64,000 nt of DNA from Candidatus Pacearchaeota archaeon. GTDB taxonomy: Archaea > Nanobdellota > Nanobdellia > Pacearchaeales > GW2011-AR1. The DNA is taken from NCBI GenBank assembly GCA_018221285.1, contig JAAOYJ010000003.1:1-64000 (forward strand), given 5' to 3'. Below the pieces are notes generated by a model that was not told the origin of the DNA, ran no database searches, and was given only the letters and a program-made list of their open reading frames with translations. Shown piece by piece: positions 37,162-47,379 of this stretch. Position 1 is the first letter of the stretch, and each line of letters begins with the position of its first letter. The position numbers were made by a program, and so were the translations under genes.

Positions 37162-38001
37162 CTACCAAAGAGGATACTTTAAATCCAAAAACCAAACTCC
37201 TAACAAAAGAACATAACTAATCAAGAAAACAGGCACAAACGGAATTCCCTGTCGTATAACAACTTGTTTTTTACTCTTCTGAATCAACCTAATATCGCCT
37301 TTGCTCAATCCTCCCCAACTTTTCTTAATCAATTTCTTTCCAACTTTAACATCCTCATAAAGCCAATCTCCTTCTGTTAACTTACTTGCATTAATCTTCT
37401 TTACCATACAAACCTCGTCAACTGATTTCGCAAAAAGATAAAAATAAGGTAATACAAAAAACAAAACTCCAAAATAAAAAGCAAAAGCCTCAACAAATCC
37501 AAGAGCCATCAAAACCAACCCAAAAGCCATTGGAAAATAAATTCGATTCTTATTCTTATTAAATTGTTTACCAAACTCTTTCTTAAATTTCTCAAAATTC
37601 CTCGCTGCCAACCAAATACTCCAAATCAACCCATAAAGCGCTCCTACAAAAAAGAATAACAGCAAGAACCAAAGAAAAATATTTAGATTCTCCAAAAAAC
37701 TATAAGAGAATGGAAGCACTGCCCCCATTGCAATCATCAACTTAGCATCTCCTCCAGCAAACATCCGTCCATAATACAACAAATTCCCAATAACAAAAAA
37801 TATTCCAAGCCCAATTAAACCTTGGTAAAAAAACACAAAGTCACCTCGAGAAAACAAACTATAAAAAAACCTAAACCCCAATGCAAAAATTATTAAAGAA
37901 AAATTAAGCCAGTTCGCAACTTCCCTACTTTTCAAATCTTGCATACTTGCAAACACAATCCAAACCAATGCAAGCACAATTAAAAATATCACCTCATACA
38001 T
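37162..38001 (-). CDS. A24-family prepilin/preflagellin peptidase
   Basis: VFASMQDLKSREVANWLN (first Asp) and GRMFAGGDAKLMIAMGAVLP (GGD motif). Confidence 0.85.
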   Translation of the reverse strand: MYEVIFLIVLALVWIVFASMQDLKSREVANWLNFSLIIFALGFRFFYSLFSRGDFVFFYQGLIGLGIFFVIGNLLYYGRMFAGGDAKLMIAMGAVLPFSYSFLENLNIFLWFLLLFFFVGALYGLIWSIWLAARNFEKFKKEFGKQFNKNKNRIYFPMAFGLVLMALGFVEAFAFYFGVLFFVLPYFYLFAKSVDEVCMVKKINASKLTEGDWLYEDVKVGKKLIKKSWGGLSKGDIRLIQKSKKQVVIRQGIPFVPVFLISYVLLLGVWFLDLKYPLW

Positions 38002-38027
38002 AGTTTGGAAAAAAGACTATCATTTAA

Positions 38028-38162
38028 TTACTTTTTCTTCTTCGGAGGAACCTTAGAAACATTCATGCTTCTTCCCCTCCCCCCTTTCTTATAAGGATAT
38101 TTCTTTTTATCCCTTTTCTTATCTTTCCGTTTATTCCGCCTTTCAGTGTTTCCTTGTGCCAT
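38028..38162 (-). CDS. Small highly basic protein
   Basis: MAQGNTERRNKRKDKKRDKKKYPYKKGGRGRSMNVSKVPPKKKK. Confidence 0.5.
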   Translation of the reverse strand: MAQGNTERRNKRKDKKRDKKKYPYKKGGRGRSMNVSKVPPKKKK

Positions 38163-38282
38163 CTTATAAATCTCCTCCGAGCAACGTACGCGAGCATTAA
38201 TAGCAAAGCCAAACTTGACGCGAGCGTGCTTGGGAGTTAGCCATAATTAAATTAAAGAATTATGTTTTAAATAATTTTGGAG

Positions 38283-38870
38283 TTATTGAGGGATTATACA
38301 GAAGTTTGTAACTCTACTAAGAACTGTGATATCTGTAACATCATAAAAAGCTCCTTCTTCTAAACCAGAACCCATATATTTTCTAAGGCATTTGCTATCG
38401 TATTCTTGCCAGATACATCCATCTCCTTTATCATTTTTTGCATCACAAGCAGATTTATCTCCATCAAAATCAGAACAATCTTTTTCTACAATACTTGGTG
38501 TGGGGCTTCCTCCAACCCCATTAATTTTTACTTCAGTACAATCTAATCTACATCCTAAGGAACAACTATCAACTCCATATTTATTAAACTCTTGAACAGA
38601 TGATAACACAGCACAACTTGTTTTGATTTCGTTTCCTTTATCATCTTTTAAATCTCTCTCCATGGAACAAAAATCATAAATGCTATTTGTTGTGCAAGCA
38701 GTTGAACATGCTTTTGCAATTGTATCGACATTGTTTGATTTAAGAAATGGAAAAATCGTTCCCCAGCCCATTGAGAATCCTGCAATAAGAAGAACCAAAA
38801 CAGCCACACCTAATACAATCATGATAATAGCATTAACACTCAACCCTTGACCTTTTTTATCACCTAACAT
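38283..38870 (-). CDS. Pilin-like secreted Cys-rich protein
   Basis: MLGDKKGQGLSVNAIIMIVLGVAVLVLLIAGF N-terminus typical of archaeal pilins. Confidence 0.7.
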   Translation of the reverse strand: MLGDKKGQGLSVNAIIMIVLGVAVLVLLIAGFSMGWGTIFPFLKSNNVDTIAKACSTACTTNSIYDFCSMERDLKDDKGNEIKTSCAVLSSVQEFNKYGVDSCSLGCRLDCTEVKINGVGGSPTPSIVEKDCSDFDGDKSACDAKNDKGDGCIWQEYDSKCLRKYMGSGLEEGAFYDVTDITVLSRVTNFCIIPQ

Positions 38871-38904
38871 AACAACTCTAAGATTATTTTGTTTATAAAA
38901 GTTT

Positions 38905-39216
38905 TTATTTCAAGGGAACTACATACTTAATAGAAACCAACTTCCCTTTCTTCTCAATAATCACATCATTATTCATTTTATCGAATGTTAAATCAAATAT
39001 CTTATCTGCTGCCACACTATTGCCATCAAACTGTTGATAAAACTGAAACTTCTCTAAATCAGCATGTGCATCTTCAAACACCCCAACTTCAAAATCACTA
39101 TCTGATTCAAATGGTTTCACAAAACTTAAAATCGCAAGTCCGCAAATCACCACAACCCCTATTACCAAAATAACTATTGGAATATCTCCTCGTTTATTCA
39201 TTCGCTTCCCAAACAT
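38905..39216 (-). CDS. Pilin-like protein
   Basis: MFGKRMNKRGDIPIVILVIGVVVICGLAIL... Confidence 0.65.
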   Translation of the reverse strand: MFGKRMNKRGDIPIVILVIGVVVICGLAILSFVKPFESDSDFEVGVFEDAHADLEKFQFYQQFDGNSVAADKIFDLTFDKMNNDVIIEKKGKLVSIKYVVPLK

Positions 39217-39617
39217 AATAAAACCTCCTTTCCATCATCTAAATCAATTTTAACATCAACATCACATCCAACCCCAAGCACCTCATTTTCTCCAGAAGGA
39301 CCAAACTTCTCTTCAACCTCAATTTGAGAACTTCCTACATAATCTTTTTCATAATACTCAACTATTTTTTCACCAGATTCATTTAACTTTCCGCTTTCTT
39401 TCAATTTCTCATATACCTCACTTTCCATCAAATAATTAACCAAAGACTTTGTCGCAAGCAAATCAGCATCCCGATTCCACTTAAACTTCTTTGAATTTTT
39501 AATGCCAGTAATATCCAATGTTACAGCAAAAATAGAAATTGACAAAATCACAACGATAACTAACGTGGCAACTACCCATGTCATAGTCTCTCCGATTTGC
39601 CCTCGACGATTTTTCAT
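39198..39617 (-). CDS. Pilin-like protein
   Basis: MKNRRGQIGETMTWVVATLVIVVILSISIFAV... Confidence 0.65.
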   Translation of the reverse strand: MKNRRGQIGETMTWVVATLVIVVILSISIFAVTLDITGIKNSKKFKWNRDADLLATKSLVNYLMESEVYEKLKESGKLNESGEKIVEYYEKDYVGSSQIEVEEKFGPSGENEVLGVGCDVDVKIDLDDGKEVLLCLGSE

Positions 39618-40027
39618 TTTACCTTATTCACAACAACTTTAATTTCTACAACCTCTCCTCCTAAAATATACAACTTCCTATCAACACACTTTGGAAGCTT
39701 ATCCCCTTTCTTATCACAAAACTCTTTCAGATTAACATTCCCTTTTTCAACATCAGGGTTACTAACTTTCACATAATATTCATCATTCTCTTCTCCAAAA
39801 TTCAAATGGCATGCATCCATGAATGTCTCCTGTGATACATTCTTCAATGAATTCCCCTCTGTTATACAATCTGCAATTTGATTTATCATCGCACTTGCCT
39901 CTGCTCCCCGAATATCATAGGGCGTCCCATAAAAAACCGCTGCCATGTAAACTACTGCTGCAGCCACTATAAACAAAATCGCAAACCAATACACAGAAAT
40001 TATCTTATCTGTTCCACGTTTATTCAT
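39614..40027 (-). CDS. Pilin-like protein
   Basis: MNKRGTDKIISVYWFAILFIVAAAVVYMAAVFYG...; ATGA overlap with neighbour. Confidence 0.65.
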   Translation of the reverse strand: MNKRGTDKIISVYWFAILFIVAAAVVYMAAVFYGTPYDIRGAEASAMINQIADCITEGNSLKNVSQETFMDACHLNFGEENDEYYVKVSNPDVEKGNVNLKEFCDKKGDKLPKCVDRKLYILGGEVVEIKVVVNKVK

Positions 40028-40422
40028 TTGTAACCTACCACTTTAAATTTAAATTCATCTTTATCAGGATAAAAATAAAGCACATCCAAATCAACATCAT
40101 TAAAAAATGCATAGGAATTCCCTCCTTCTTCATGAAGTTTGACTGTCACCACATTATCCCTAATATCAACAATCTTCTTACCAACCCAACCTTTCTTCTT
40201 AGCCTGCTCAATAGCCCCAGACATCTCAAGAGAAATTTCCATCTCTGGCTTAGCAGAATCAATCATCAATGCAATCTGTTTGGCATATTTCTCCTCTATA
40301 AACGAAACATCACTCATCCTAGAAAACAAAAACAAAATAAGAATCACAAGAAAAACCAAATTAAGAACAATGAAGATAATATTCTCTGTCAAGATGTTTG
40401 CCTTCTTACCTCTTTTAATCAT
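40024..40422 (-). CDS. Pilin-like protein
   Basis: MIKRGKKANILTENIIFIVLNLVFLVILILFLFSRM... Confidence 0.65.
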   Translation of the reverse strand: MIKRGKKANILTENIIFIVLNLVFLVILILFLFSRMSDVSFIEEKYAKQIALMIDSAKPEMEISLEMSGAIEQAKKKGWVGKKIVDIRDNVVTVKLHEEGGNSYAFFNDVDLDVLYFYPDKDEFKFKVVGYK

Positions 40423-40456
40423 AAATGTTAAAAAGAAAACGTGTTAATAAAATTAT

Positions 40457-41197
40457 CTAAGCCTTAGTAATATCAAATACCTTACACTCTGTTTGGTTAG
40501 TTATCTCATTTGATTTAACAAAATAAGGATTAATATAATAGCCTTGCTTCATTCCAGTTACAATTGCATATTTCTCCTTTGTTGAAATAACTCCCCCAAC
40601 AAGATCTAACTCTGTACGAGCTATTTTGGCTTCAACATAAGTCATATTAGGAGCATCATAAAGATAATCTAAATAAGTTTGCGTTTTATCTTTTTTAGTC
40701 TCAAGAAGATATTCATAAAATTCCTTATAAGTTATTTTATCTATTTCCATATCGTCGCCAAACTTAACTATTGAACAAACAGCACAATGATAATTATTCC
40801 ACAGAGTACGTTCCTTATATTTATCTAAAACTCCTCCATAATTAACTTTCCCCTCCCCAAACATCCACCAACATTCTACCATCTCATCTGCGATCGCCTT
40901 CATTGTCCTATTCTTTATTTCTTCTTTTGTTCCTCCCAAATCAATTTCTACTTCTGCTGTGGGATTAATCCCTTGACAATCTCCTCCTCCAGAAATACAC
41001 ACATAATTTGTTCTGCAATCTATCTCTCCCCCAACAGAACTCCTACTCTTCAAAATAACAGAGTTGTGACAAATTTCTTTATTAGTTGTCTCTCCCAAAT
41101 CCAATCTAAAAATTAAAAGAAGTATGACAGAAAAACTTACAATTAAAACAATCAATCCTACAATTTGCTGCGTTGTTAATTCTCCTTTATTATCCAT
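40457..41197 (-). CDS. Pilin-like protein
   Basis: MDNKGELTTQQIVGLIVLIVSFSVILLLIFRLD; start at 41197 overlaps the stop of a small ORF. Confidence 0.65.
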   Translation of the reverse strand: MDNKGELTTQQIVGLIVLIVSFSVILLLIFRLDLGETTNKEICHNSVILKSRSSVGGEIDCRTNYVCISGGGDCQGINPTAEVEIDLGGTKEEIKNRTMKAIADEMVECWWMFGEGKVNYGGVLDKYKERTLWNNYHCAVCSIVKFGDDMEIDKITYKEFYEYLLETKKDKTQTYLDYLYDAPNMTYVEAKIARTELDLVGGVISTKEKYAIVTGMKQGYYINPYFVKSNEITNQTECKVFDITKA

Positions 41198-41298
41198 CAC
41201 ATTACTCCCAGTTTTTTGAGTAAAACATAAATTCCTGCCAAGGCCACTCCAAAAAAGATAATCCATACTAAATACTTTATCAAAACATCAAGCCTCAT
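41197..41298 (-). CDS. Very small single-TM protein (33 aa)
   Basis: MRLDVLIKYLVWIIFFGVALAGIYVLLKKLGVM; TGATG overlap with the next gene. Confidence 0.45.
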   Translation of the reverse strand: MRLDVLIKYLVWIIFFGVALAGIYVLLKKLGVM

Positions 41299-41737
41299 TT
41301 TTTGATAGCACCTTCCCTTCAATTTTTAATTTTAATGGGTTTCCTTTTATTTCAATCCCATCTGTAATAACCTCTAAATTACTCTTTAAACAATAACCAT
41401 GTTTGTCGCATTCTTCAATTTCGCCTTTTCTCCATTTTTCAGGACAAATACATAGACAATTCTCCCACCCAAGATTAGTGCAGGAATTTGGAAGATTTCC
41501 AAAAGACCATGAAGATATCTTCCACCCATAAGGATTATAAATGTCAACTTCTGTTACGCCTTCTTCATGTTTGGCAATCATATGAACCAAAGACGCTTTT
41601 GCGAATTCTAAATTTTTATTTGTACTATAGGAAAGATAAAGTGAAATTAAAAAATAAATAAGAACCCCTATTGCAATAAGCGCGATAACTAATTTCAAAG
41701 CTTCTTCAGCCAGCAAAAACCCTTTTCTCGATTTCAT
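41288..41737 (-). CDS. Pilin-like protein
   Basis: MKSRKGFLLAEEALKLVIALIAIGVLIYFLISLY..., Cys-rich. Confidence 0.65.
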   Translation of the reverse strand: MKSRKGFLLAEEALKLVIALIAIGVLIYFLISLYLSYSTNKNLEFAKASLVHMIAKHEEGVTEVDIYNPYGWKISSWSFGNLPNSCTNLGWENCLCICPEKWRKGEIEECDKHGYCLKSNLEVITDGIEIKGNPLKLKIEGKVLSKNEA

Positions 41738-41889
41738 ATTAACCCCAAAACCAATTTACCTGTTCCAATATTCTTAAAAAAATCTATAACATAATCTTTA
41801 AAGAAAAACCCAAGCCCTCCAACCACAACCACAACTACAAGAACTCCGAGGATAATTTTTATTAATTGAGATATTTGTAGTTCTGGCAT
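41734..41889 (-). CDS. Small single-TM protein (51 aa)
   Basis: MPELQISQLIKIILGVLVVVVVVGGLGFFFKDYVIDFFKNIGTGKLVLGLI. Confidence 0.55.
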   Translation of the reverse strand: MPELQISQLIKIILGVLVVVVVVGGLGFFFKDYVIDFFKNIGTGKLVLGLI

Positions 41890-41959
41890 GTTCAAACTCC
41901 TTTCCAAACTTCATATCGCAAGAGTTTGGATGCTTTAAATTTATTTATGAATTTCATTG

Positions 41960-42118
41960 CTATGATTTAAACAAACCTTTAATTTGATCAACTAGTGAAA
42001 ATCCTTTATCCTTCAGCACAAAAATCGCAATCATTAAAATCACAAGAACTGCAACTGCAATCAAAATCCACGGAAGATATTCTGAAATAATACCTCTTTT
42101 ATCCAACCTCTTTTTCAT
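41960..42118 (-). CDS. Small pilin-like protein (52 aa)
   Basis: MKKRLDKRGIISEYLPWILIAVAVLVILMIAIFVLKDKGFSLVDQIKGLFKS. Confidence 0.6.
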   Translation of the reverse strand: MKKRLDKRGIISEYLPWILIAVAVLVILMIAIFVLKDKGFSLVDQIKGLFKS

Positions 42119-42155
42119 AATGTAAAATAAGAATCGGAATTAATAAATGTTGAGG

Positions 42156-42443
42156 TTATGCTCCCATCAAAGCCATAAACTCATCCGCTAACACTTCAAT
42201 TTTATCCCATTCGTTTCCTGTAAAAGAATATAAACCATATCCTGGTTTAAATCGGGTATTTGGATAAATCCTTTTCACCCTTTGTTGCCTAATGTATTCA
42301 ACAGTTACCTCTTCAGGCTTAACACCATCAATCTTAGCAATTTCATTTATAAAAAAAGTTTCTAAATCTTTTATGTTCGATCCTTTAGAACGTTTCATAC
42401 AACTTTTAAAGAAACAGTATTTATTAACTTTATTCTTCTTCAT
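42156..42443 (-). CDS. Hypothetical protein
   Basis: 95 aa ORF. Confidence 0.45.
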   Translation of the reverse strand: MKKNKVNKYCFFKSCMKRSKGSNIKDLETFFINEIAKIDGVKPEEVTVEYIRQQRVKRIYPNTRFKPGYGLYSFTGNEWDKIEVLADEFMALMGA

Positions 42444-42479
42444 TAACTACTACTTCCTCTCGAGCGAAGCGAGCCAATC

Positions 42480-44642
42480 CTAACCCCCCAATCCACCCAA
42501 CACAATCGTACTCAAGATAAACAAAGATATTGTAGACAATAAGGCGGTTCCAATGTATAATAAAATCCCTCTCTTCAGATTCTTTCCTGTCTTGTTTGTC
42601 TTCTCAAGTTTGTCTTCTCCTGAATCTATTGCAACCAATGTTCCTGTCAATATAAAAATTATCTGAACCAAATAAATTCCAATTATTATTTGCAAGTAAT
42701 ATGGAGGAATCATTTTTACTAAATCAAATATCTTCATAATATCTCCCATTCCTCCCATCCCTGCAGCCCCTGCCTCTCCTAAACCAGAAATATTCAACTT
42801 CTTTAAAATAGCTGTAATCATTGCTGCCAAACCAACAACAATTCCTGAAAGTAGAGGAGCCAAGAAAGTCATATTGCTCTTCATATCAGACACAATCTCT
42901 GCAAGCATATCTCTCAACCTATTAGTTATCTTCTGTATATTCTTAACATACTCTGAAATACTCATCAAACTAATCGCTGCAATCTTCAACCCCTTCTTCG
43001 AAGACTCAATAAGAACCCTCATACTTGTAGCAATTAAATCAGAAGGATAATAAATAATCGCCCCACGATTCGGATCAAAAATCGCCTTCTCAACACCCAT
43101 GCCCATCTGTCGAATATTATAATTAACTCTCTTAAAAAAATCCTGCGTCATCAAACCCTTCGACGATTCAGCAACCTTTGCAAAAATCAACTCAGGCGGA
43201 ACACCGTTTCCCATACGATTCCCTAATTGAAACAATGAATTATTAAACTCATTCTCGAGCTTCCGCGTCTTCTCCCTTTCAAGAATCAATTCTTTAGTTT
43301 TATTCTTATATGCCATCGAGAAAAACAAAGCAATCCCAAAAGGAATACACATCCCAAAAATCAGTGCACCAATTCCAAAAGGTCCTGCCAAACCATTTCC
43401 TGCTTCCACAAACCCAAAAAACTGTTCATCCCCAAACATTCCCAAACCAAGTTCTGTAAAAGTATAATCTTGCTGCAAGCCAATCATTCCAGGAATAGGA
43501 GTATATTGAAACACCAAAGGCAGCAAACCAATTATAAAAAATGGGAGGCAAATCAAAAACGCACGAAAATAAGGTTTATTACTTACATACTTAGGGTAAA
43601 GAGGATTCCTTTCCAACAGAGTCGACTCCCCATAACCTCCTGGCCTCAAAATCATAATCTTATCTGTAAGATAAAAAACAAAAAACGGAACAACCAGGTT
43701 AAACAAAATCATAACATGAATCCATCTAATATAATCTCCAATCATCGCAGAAGCTAAAGGCAATAAAGCCAGCCCAAGAGTGGGAAGCACAACTCCAAGC
43801 ATATAAACATTTGTCAGCGGGCTTCGAACATTATGCGTAAACTTCAACATCTTATCATAAACACCATCAAGAACAACCTGCAAACTCTTTTCTAAAATCA
43901 AAATTCTACGACTATTGTCCGGCTCAAACAAGCTACTCTCAATCAAATGAAAAGACTCTATAAACTCTGTAGAATAATCTCTCCAAACTTCAAGATAATT
44001 ATCAAGGCTTTCCTTTATCGTCGAGAACTTACCAACTGAAACATCATAAAAAACTTTTCTAAAATCAAGCGAGAGAGGATATTGAAGATGCTCTGAAGCA
44101 AAAGCGATCGCTTTCTCAAGATTAGGAGTATGCCTCATATAGACTACAATATACAAAATAGCAGGAACCATCTGACTCGACGCTTTGAGTCTCCATTTAT
44201 TCGCCAGCCGAGCAGGATATCCATTAACAAAATAAAATAAAAACAAAGCAAGAACAACCACTAAAAAGAAAAACAAAATTGGAAAAGCCCCAAAACTTCC
44301 TTTAATCAACGCAACTGCAACAGAAATCAACAATCCAATAACAAATACTCCAAGAAAAGTCATAACACTCAAGGTCAACGCCTGCCATGGTTCAATATCA
44401 AGATGCGCAACTTCAAGATGCCTCTGAATCTTATCCGCATCTTTTTTAGAAACCTTCAGCTTCACCAAACTTCCCAAACTCTTACACCATCTCTCAAACC
44501 TCGACAACTCTGGCGCCATCTCATCTCGAAACGTCCGATATTCCCTACTATAATTAACACTCTCAACAGGACTCGTCTTAATCTGGCTCTCAATCCGAGC
44601 CCCATGCTTATCAAGAATCTCTCTTACATTCTTTGGTGGCAT
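42480..44642 (-). CDS. Type IV pilus/archaellum assembly membrane protein (TadC/ArlJ-like)
   Basis: 720 aa, multi-TM with two repeated cytoplasmic helical blocks; in the same cluster as a secretion ATPase, pilins and prepilin peptidase. Confidence 0.8.
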   Translation of the reverse strand: MPPKNVREILDKHGARIESQIKTSPVESVNYSREYRTFRDEMAPELSRFERWCKSLGSLVKLKVSKKDADKIQRHLEVAHLDIEPWQALTLSVMTFLGVFVIGLLISVAVALIKGSFGAFPILFFFLVVVLALFLFYFVNGYPARLANKWRLKASSQMVPAILYIVVYMRHTPNLEKAIAFASEHLQYPLSLDFRKVFYDVSVGKFSTIKESLDNYLEVWRDYSTEFIESFHLIESSLFEPDNSRRILILEKSLQVVLDGVYDKMLKFTHNVRSPLTNVYMLGVVLPTLGLALLPLASAMIGDYIRWIHVMILFNLVVPFFVFYLTDKIMILRPGGYGESTLLERNPLYPKYVSNKPYFRAFLICLPFFIIGLLPLVFQYTPIPGMIGLQQDYTFTELGLGMFGDEQFFGFVEAGNGLAGPFGIGALIFGMCIPFGIALFFSMAYKNKTKELILEREKTRKLENEFNNSLFQLGNRMGNGVPPELIFAKVAESSKGLMTQDFFKRVNYNIRQMGMGVEKAIFDPNRGAIIYYPSDLIATSMRVLIESSKKGLKIAAISLMSISEYVKNIQKITNRLRDMLAEIVSDMKSNMTFLAPLLSGIVVGLAAMITAILKKLNISGLGEAGAAGMGGMGDIMKIFDLVKMIPPYYLQIIIGIYLVQIIFILTGTLVAIDSGEDKLEKTNKTGKNLKRGILLYIGTALLSTISLFILSTIVLGGLGG

Positions 44643-44757
44643 TTTATCAACTCTTTTAGTTATTAATTAGAAGTAATGAAATATTGTTAATAAATGTTTG
44701 CGGGGAGAAAGCTAATTTGATGGCGAAGTTTTTTATATTCCTTAATATTAGTATTGT

Positions 44758-45087
44758 ATGTTTAATGGAACAAAAATTGAAAAGAAAGTGGATATTGCAA
44801 ACTTTTTGGAATTTCTCAAAGATTATAAAAAAGAACAAATTGAATGTACTCACCATACATTCTTCAGGTTAAGTGAAAAACAGAGGAAAATATTTACTTG
44901 TAAACAATTAAGAGAAATTATTACTACAAAAAGACCATTTTTAGTAGGTATTCAATATAATCAAAATTATGCAATATTTTACAAACATCAGAATAAAAAC
45001 TTAAAGATAATAGTAAATTTTAATAATCGAAAGGTTAAAATAGTTACGTTCTATTTTATAGAAGAATGGCAAATACCAAAAATATAA
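44758..45087 (+). CDS. DUF4258-like small protein
   Basis: HHTFFRLSEKQRKIFTCKQLREIITTKRPFLVGIQYNQNYAIFYKHQNKNLKIIVNFNNRKVKIVTFYF pattern. Confidence 0.45.
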   Translation: MFNGTKIEKKVDIANFLEFLKDYKKEQIECTHHTFFRLSEKQRKIFTCKQLREIITTKRPFLVGIQYNQNYAIFYKHQNKNLKIIVNFNNRKVKIVTFYFIEEWQIPKI

Positions 45088-45455
45088 AACCAAGAAATTT
45101 AGAAGCCAAAGGAGAAATGGGCTATGATTATGTAAATGATATTCTATTTTTTAAGGTGAAAAACAGAGAGTATGATTATTCTATAGAATTTCAAAACATG
45201 GTGATAGATATTGACGCTGAGAAATTTGTAGTTGGAATACAGATCTTTGAAGCATCCAAATTTCTGAGAATGTCCAAGATAAATTTAAGGGAAATTCCTA
45301 AATGGCAATTTAAGGCAAAAATTGAAGGAAATGTTATAGAACTTCGCCTTAATTATGAATTACAAATAAGAAATAAGATTTATGAAAAAAGCCCAATAAT
45401 AATTCAGGAAAACAAATCAGGTCTTCCAAGCTCTCAAATGGTCACAACGATTTAG
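45066..45455 (+). CDS. DUF2283-like protein
   Basis: YDYVNDILFFKVKNREYDYSIEFQNMVIDIDAEKFVVGIQIFEASKFL. Confidence 0.65.
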   Translation: MANTKNIKPRNLEAKGEMGYDYVNDILFFKVKNREYDYSIEFQNMVIDIDAEKFVVGIQIFEASKFLRMSKINLREIPKWQFKAKIEGNVIELRLNYELQIRNKIYEKSPIIIQENKSGLPSSQMVTTI

Positions 45456-45596
45456 AATTTTTTGGAAGAATCATTTAAATCTCTTAAATTCTTATCCTAA
45501 TACTCTATAGAACAAAAGTATTCTAAAGAAGTAACAAGTGGTTTGGGATTAAAGATTGTCAGTTAAAATTTTAAAGATGCAAATATTTGAAAATAG

Positions 45597-47324
45597 ATGA
45601 AAATCTTATTAAAAAAATATTTTGGATATGATAATTTCAGACCAATGCAAGAAGAGATTATAAATAAGGTTCTCCAAAAGAAAGATACATTTGTTCTTAT
45701 GCCAACGGGGGGAGGAAAATCTCTTTGTTATCAACTTCCTGCACTAAAATTTGAGGGAATTACCATTGTAATCTCTCCCCTTATTTCTCTTATGAAAGAC
45801 CAAGTAGATAATCTAAAAGCAAATGGAATTAGCGCCGAATATATTAATTCATCACTCTCATTTGAAGAGATTATTGAAATTCAGAGAAAAATCAGAGAAA
45901 AAGAAACACAAATCCTCTACATCGCTCCTGAAAGATTAGCATCAGAAGAATTTAAATCATTTTTAACAGCATTACAAATAAGTTTAATTGCTATTGATGA
46001 AGCCCATTGCATTTCTGAATGGGGGCATGATTTCCGACAAGAATACAGAAATTTAAAATTCCTAAAAATAGCTTTTCCAAGAGTCCCAATAATTGCTCTG
46101 ACAGCAACAGCTACAGAAAAAGTAAAAGAAGATATCTTAAAACAATTATCTCTAAAAGAGCCACAAGTATTTGTCTCAAGTTTTGACAGAAAAAACCTTA
46201 ACTTAATTGTTATTGAAAAAAAGAGGGCTCTTAATAAAATTCTAGCAATATTAAAAAAATATAAAAAAGAGTCAGTAATTATTTACTGCTTTTCCCGTAA
46301 AGATTCTGAAAACATTGCCCAAAGATTAAGAGAAAATGGATTTAATGCTCTTCCTTATCATGCAGGACTTAACAATGAAATAAGAAAACATAATCAAGAA
46401 TTATTTATTAAAGATGAAGTAAACATAATCGTGGCGACAATTGCATTCGGCATGGGGATTGACAAACCAGATGTTAGGTTAATAATACACCACACATTTC
46501 CAAAAACACTTGAAGGTTATTATCAAGAAATTGGGAGGGCCGGACGTGATGGGATTCCAAGCGATTGTATTCTATTCTATTCCTGGGGGGACAAAAGAAA
46601 ACACGAATTTTTTATTAATCAACTTACAGATGAATTTACTCAAGAGAAAGAAAGAGTTAAATTAAGAAAAGTAATGAATTATTGTGAATGTGTTTCTTGT
46701 AGAAGAAAGCATGTACTAAGATACTTTGGTGAAAATTTTCCAAGAGATAATTGTAATGGTTGCGATATTTGTTTGGAATTTCCTGAAATAAAAGAAAGTG
46801 TTCTAAAAGATAAAGTAAGACTCAAAAAAGAAAGGAAAATATTAGATTACAACAAAAATCTATTTGAAAAATTACGAACCTTAAGGAAGCAAATTGCTAA
46901 TGAAAGGAATGTTCCTCCTTTTGTTATATTTGGTGATTTTTCTTTACAGGAAATGGCATATTATCTCCCCAACAATAAAGAAGGATTATTAGAGATTAAC
47001 GGTGTTGGAGAACATAAATTAAAAGATTTTGGATATTTATTCTTAGAGGCCATCAATGAATACCTCAAAGAAAACAATCTTGATTCTGTGACAATTCCTC
47101 AAAAGGATGAAACAAAGGTTGATTCAAAAACAGATTATCATAAACGATTAGAAGAAATCAAAGAAAAGTTCCCAAATGCGTATGAGCCATGGGAAGAAGA
47201 GGAAGATAATAAACTAAAAGATTTATATTCTAAAAATATTCTTATTGATGAAATTGCACAAATTCTAAAAAGACAACCAAGTGCGATTCGATCTCGGTTG
47301 AAGAAAGTTGGGCTTTTGGAGTAG
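45597..47324 (+). CDS. recQ: RecQ-family DNA helicase with C-terminal HRDC-like and HTH-like domains
   Basis: FRPMQEEIINKVL...LMPTGGGKSLCYQLPAL, DEAHCISEWGHDFRQEY, IGRAGRDGIPSDCILFYSWGD, zinc Cys motif. Confidence 0.95.
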   Translation: MKILLKKYFGYDNFRPMQEEIINKVLQKKDTFVLMPTGGGKSLCYQLPALKFEGITIVISPLISLMKDQVDNLKANGISAEYINSSLSFEEIIEIQRKIREKETQILYIAPERLASEEFKSFLTALQISLIAIDEAHCISEWGHDFRQEYRNLKFLKIAFPRVPIIALTATATEKVKEDILKQLSLKEPQVFVSSFDRKNLNLIVIEKKRALNKILAILKKYKKESVIIYCFSRKDSENIAQRLRENGFNALPYHAGLNNEIRKHNQELFIKDEVNIIVATIAFGMGIDKPDVRLIIHHTFPKTLEGYYQEIGRAGRDGIPSDCILFYSWGDKRKHEFFINQLTDEFTQEKERVKLRKVMNYCECVSCRRKHVLRYFGENFPRDNCNGCDICLEFPEIKESVLKDKVRLKKERKILDYNKNLFEKLRTLRKQIANERNVPPFVIFGDFSLQEMAYYLPNNKEGLLEINGVGEHKLKDFGYLFLEAINEYLKENNLDSVTIPQKDETKVDSKTDYHKRLEEIKEKFPNAYEPWEEEEDNKLKDLYSKNILIDEIAQILKRQPSAIRSRLKKVGLLE

Positions 47325-47379
47325 ATTGGTTTGGCCCATTATTCTTCATTTCAAACCCCCTCTCCATTCAACCATACGA

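Noticed and set aside
38120-38160. CGCCTTTCAGTGTTT similarity to the ffh/GINS linker
   Set aside because: It lies in the coding sequence of a small basic protein (GNTERRNK) without the flanking hairpins, so probably coincidental.
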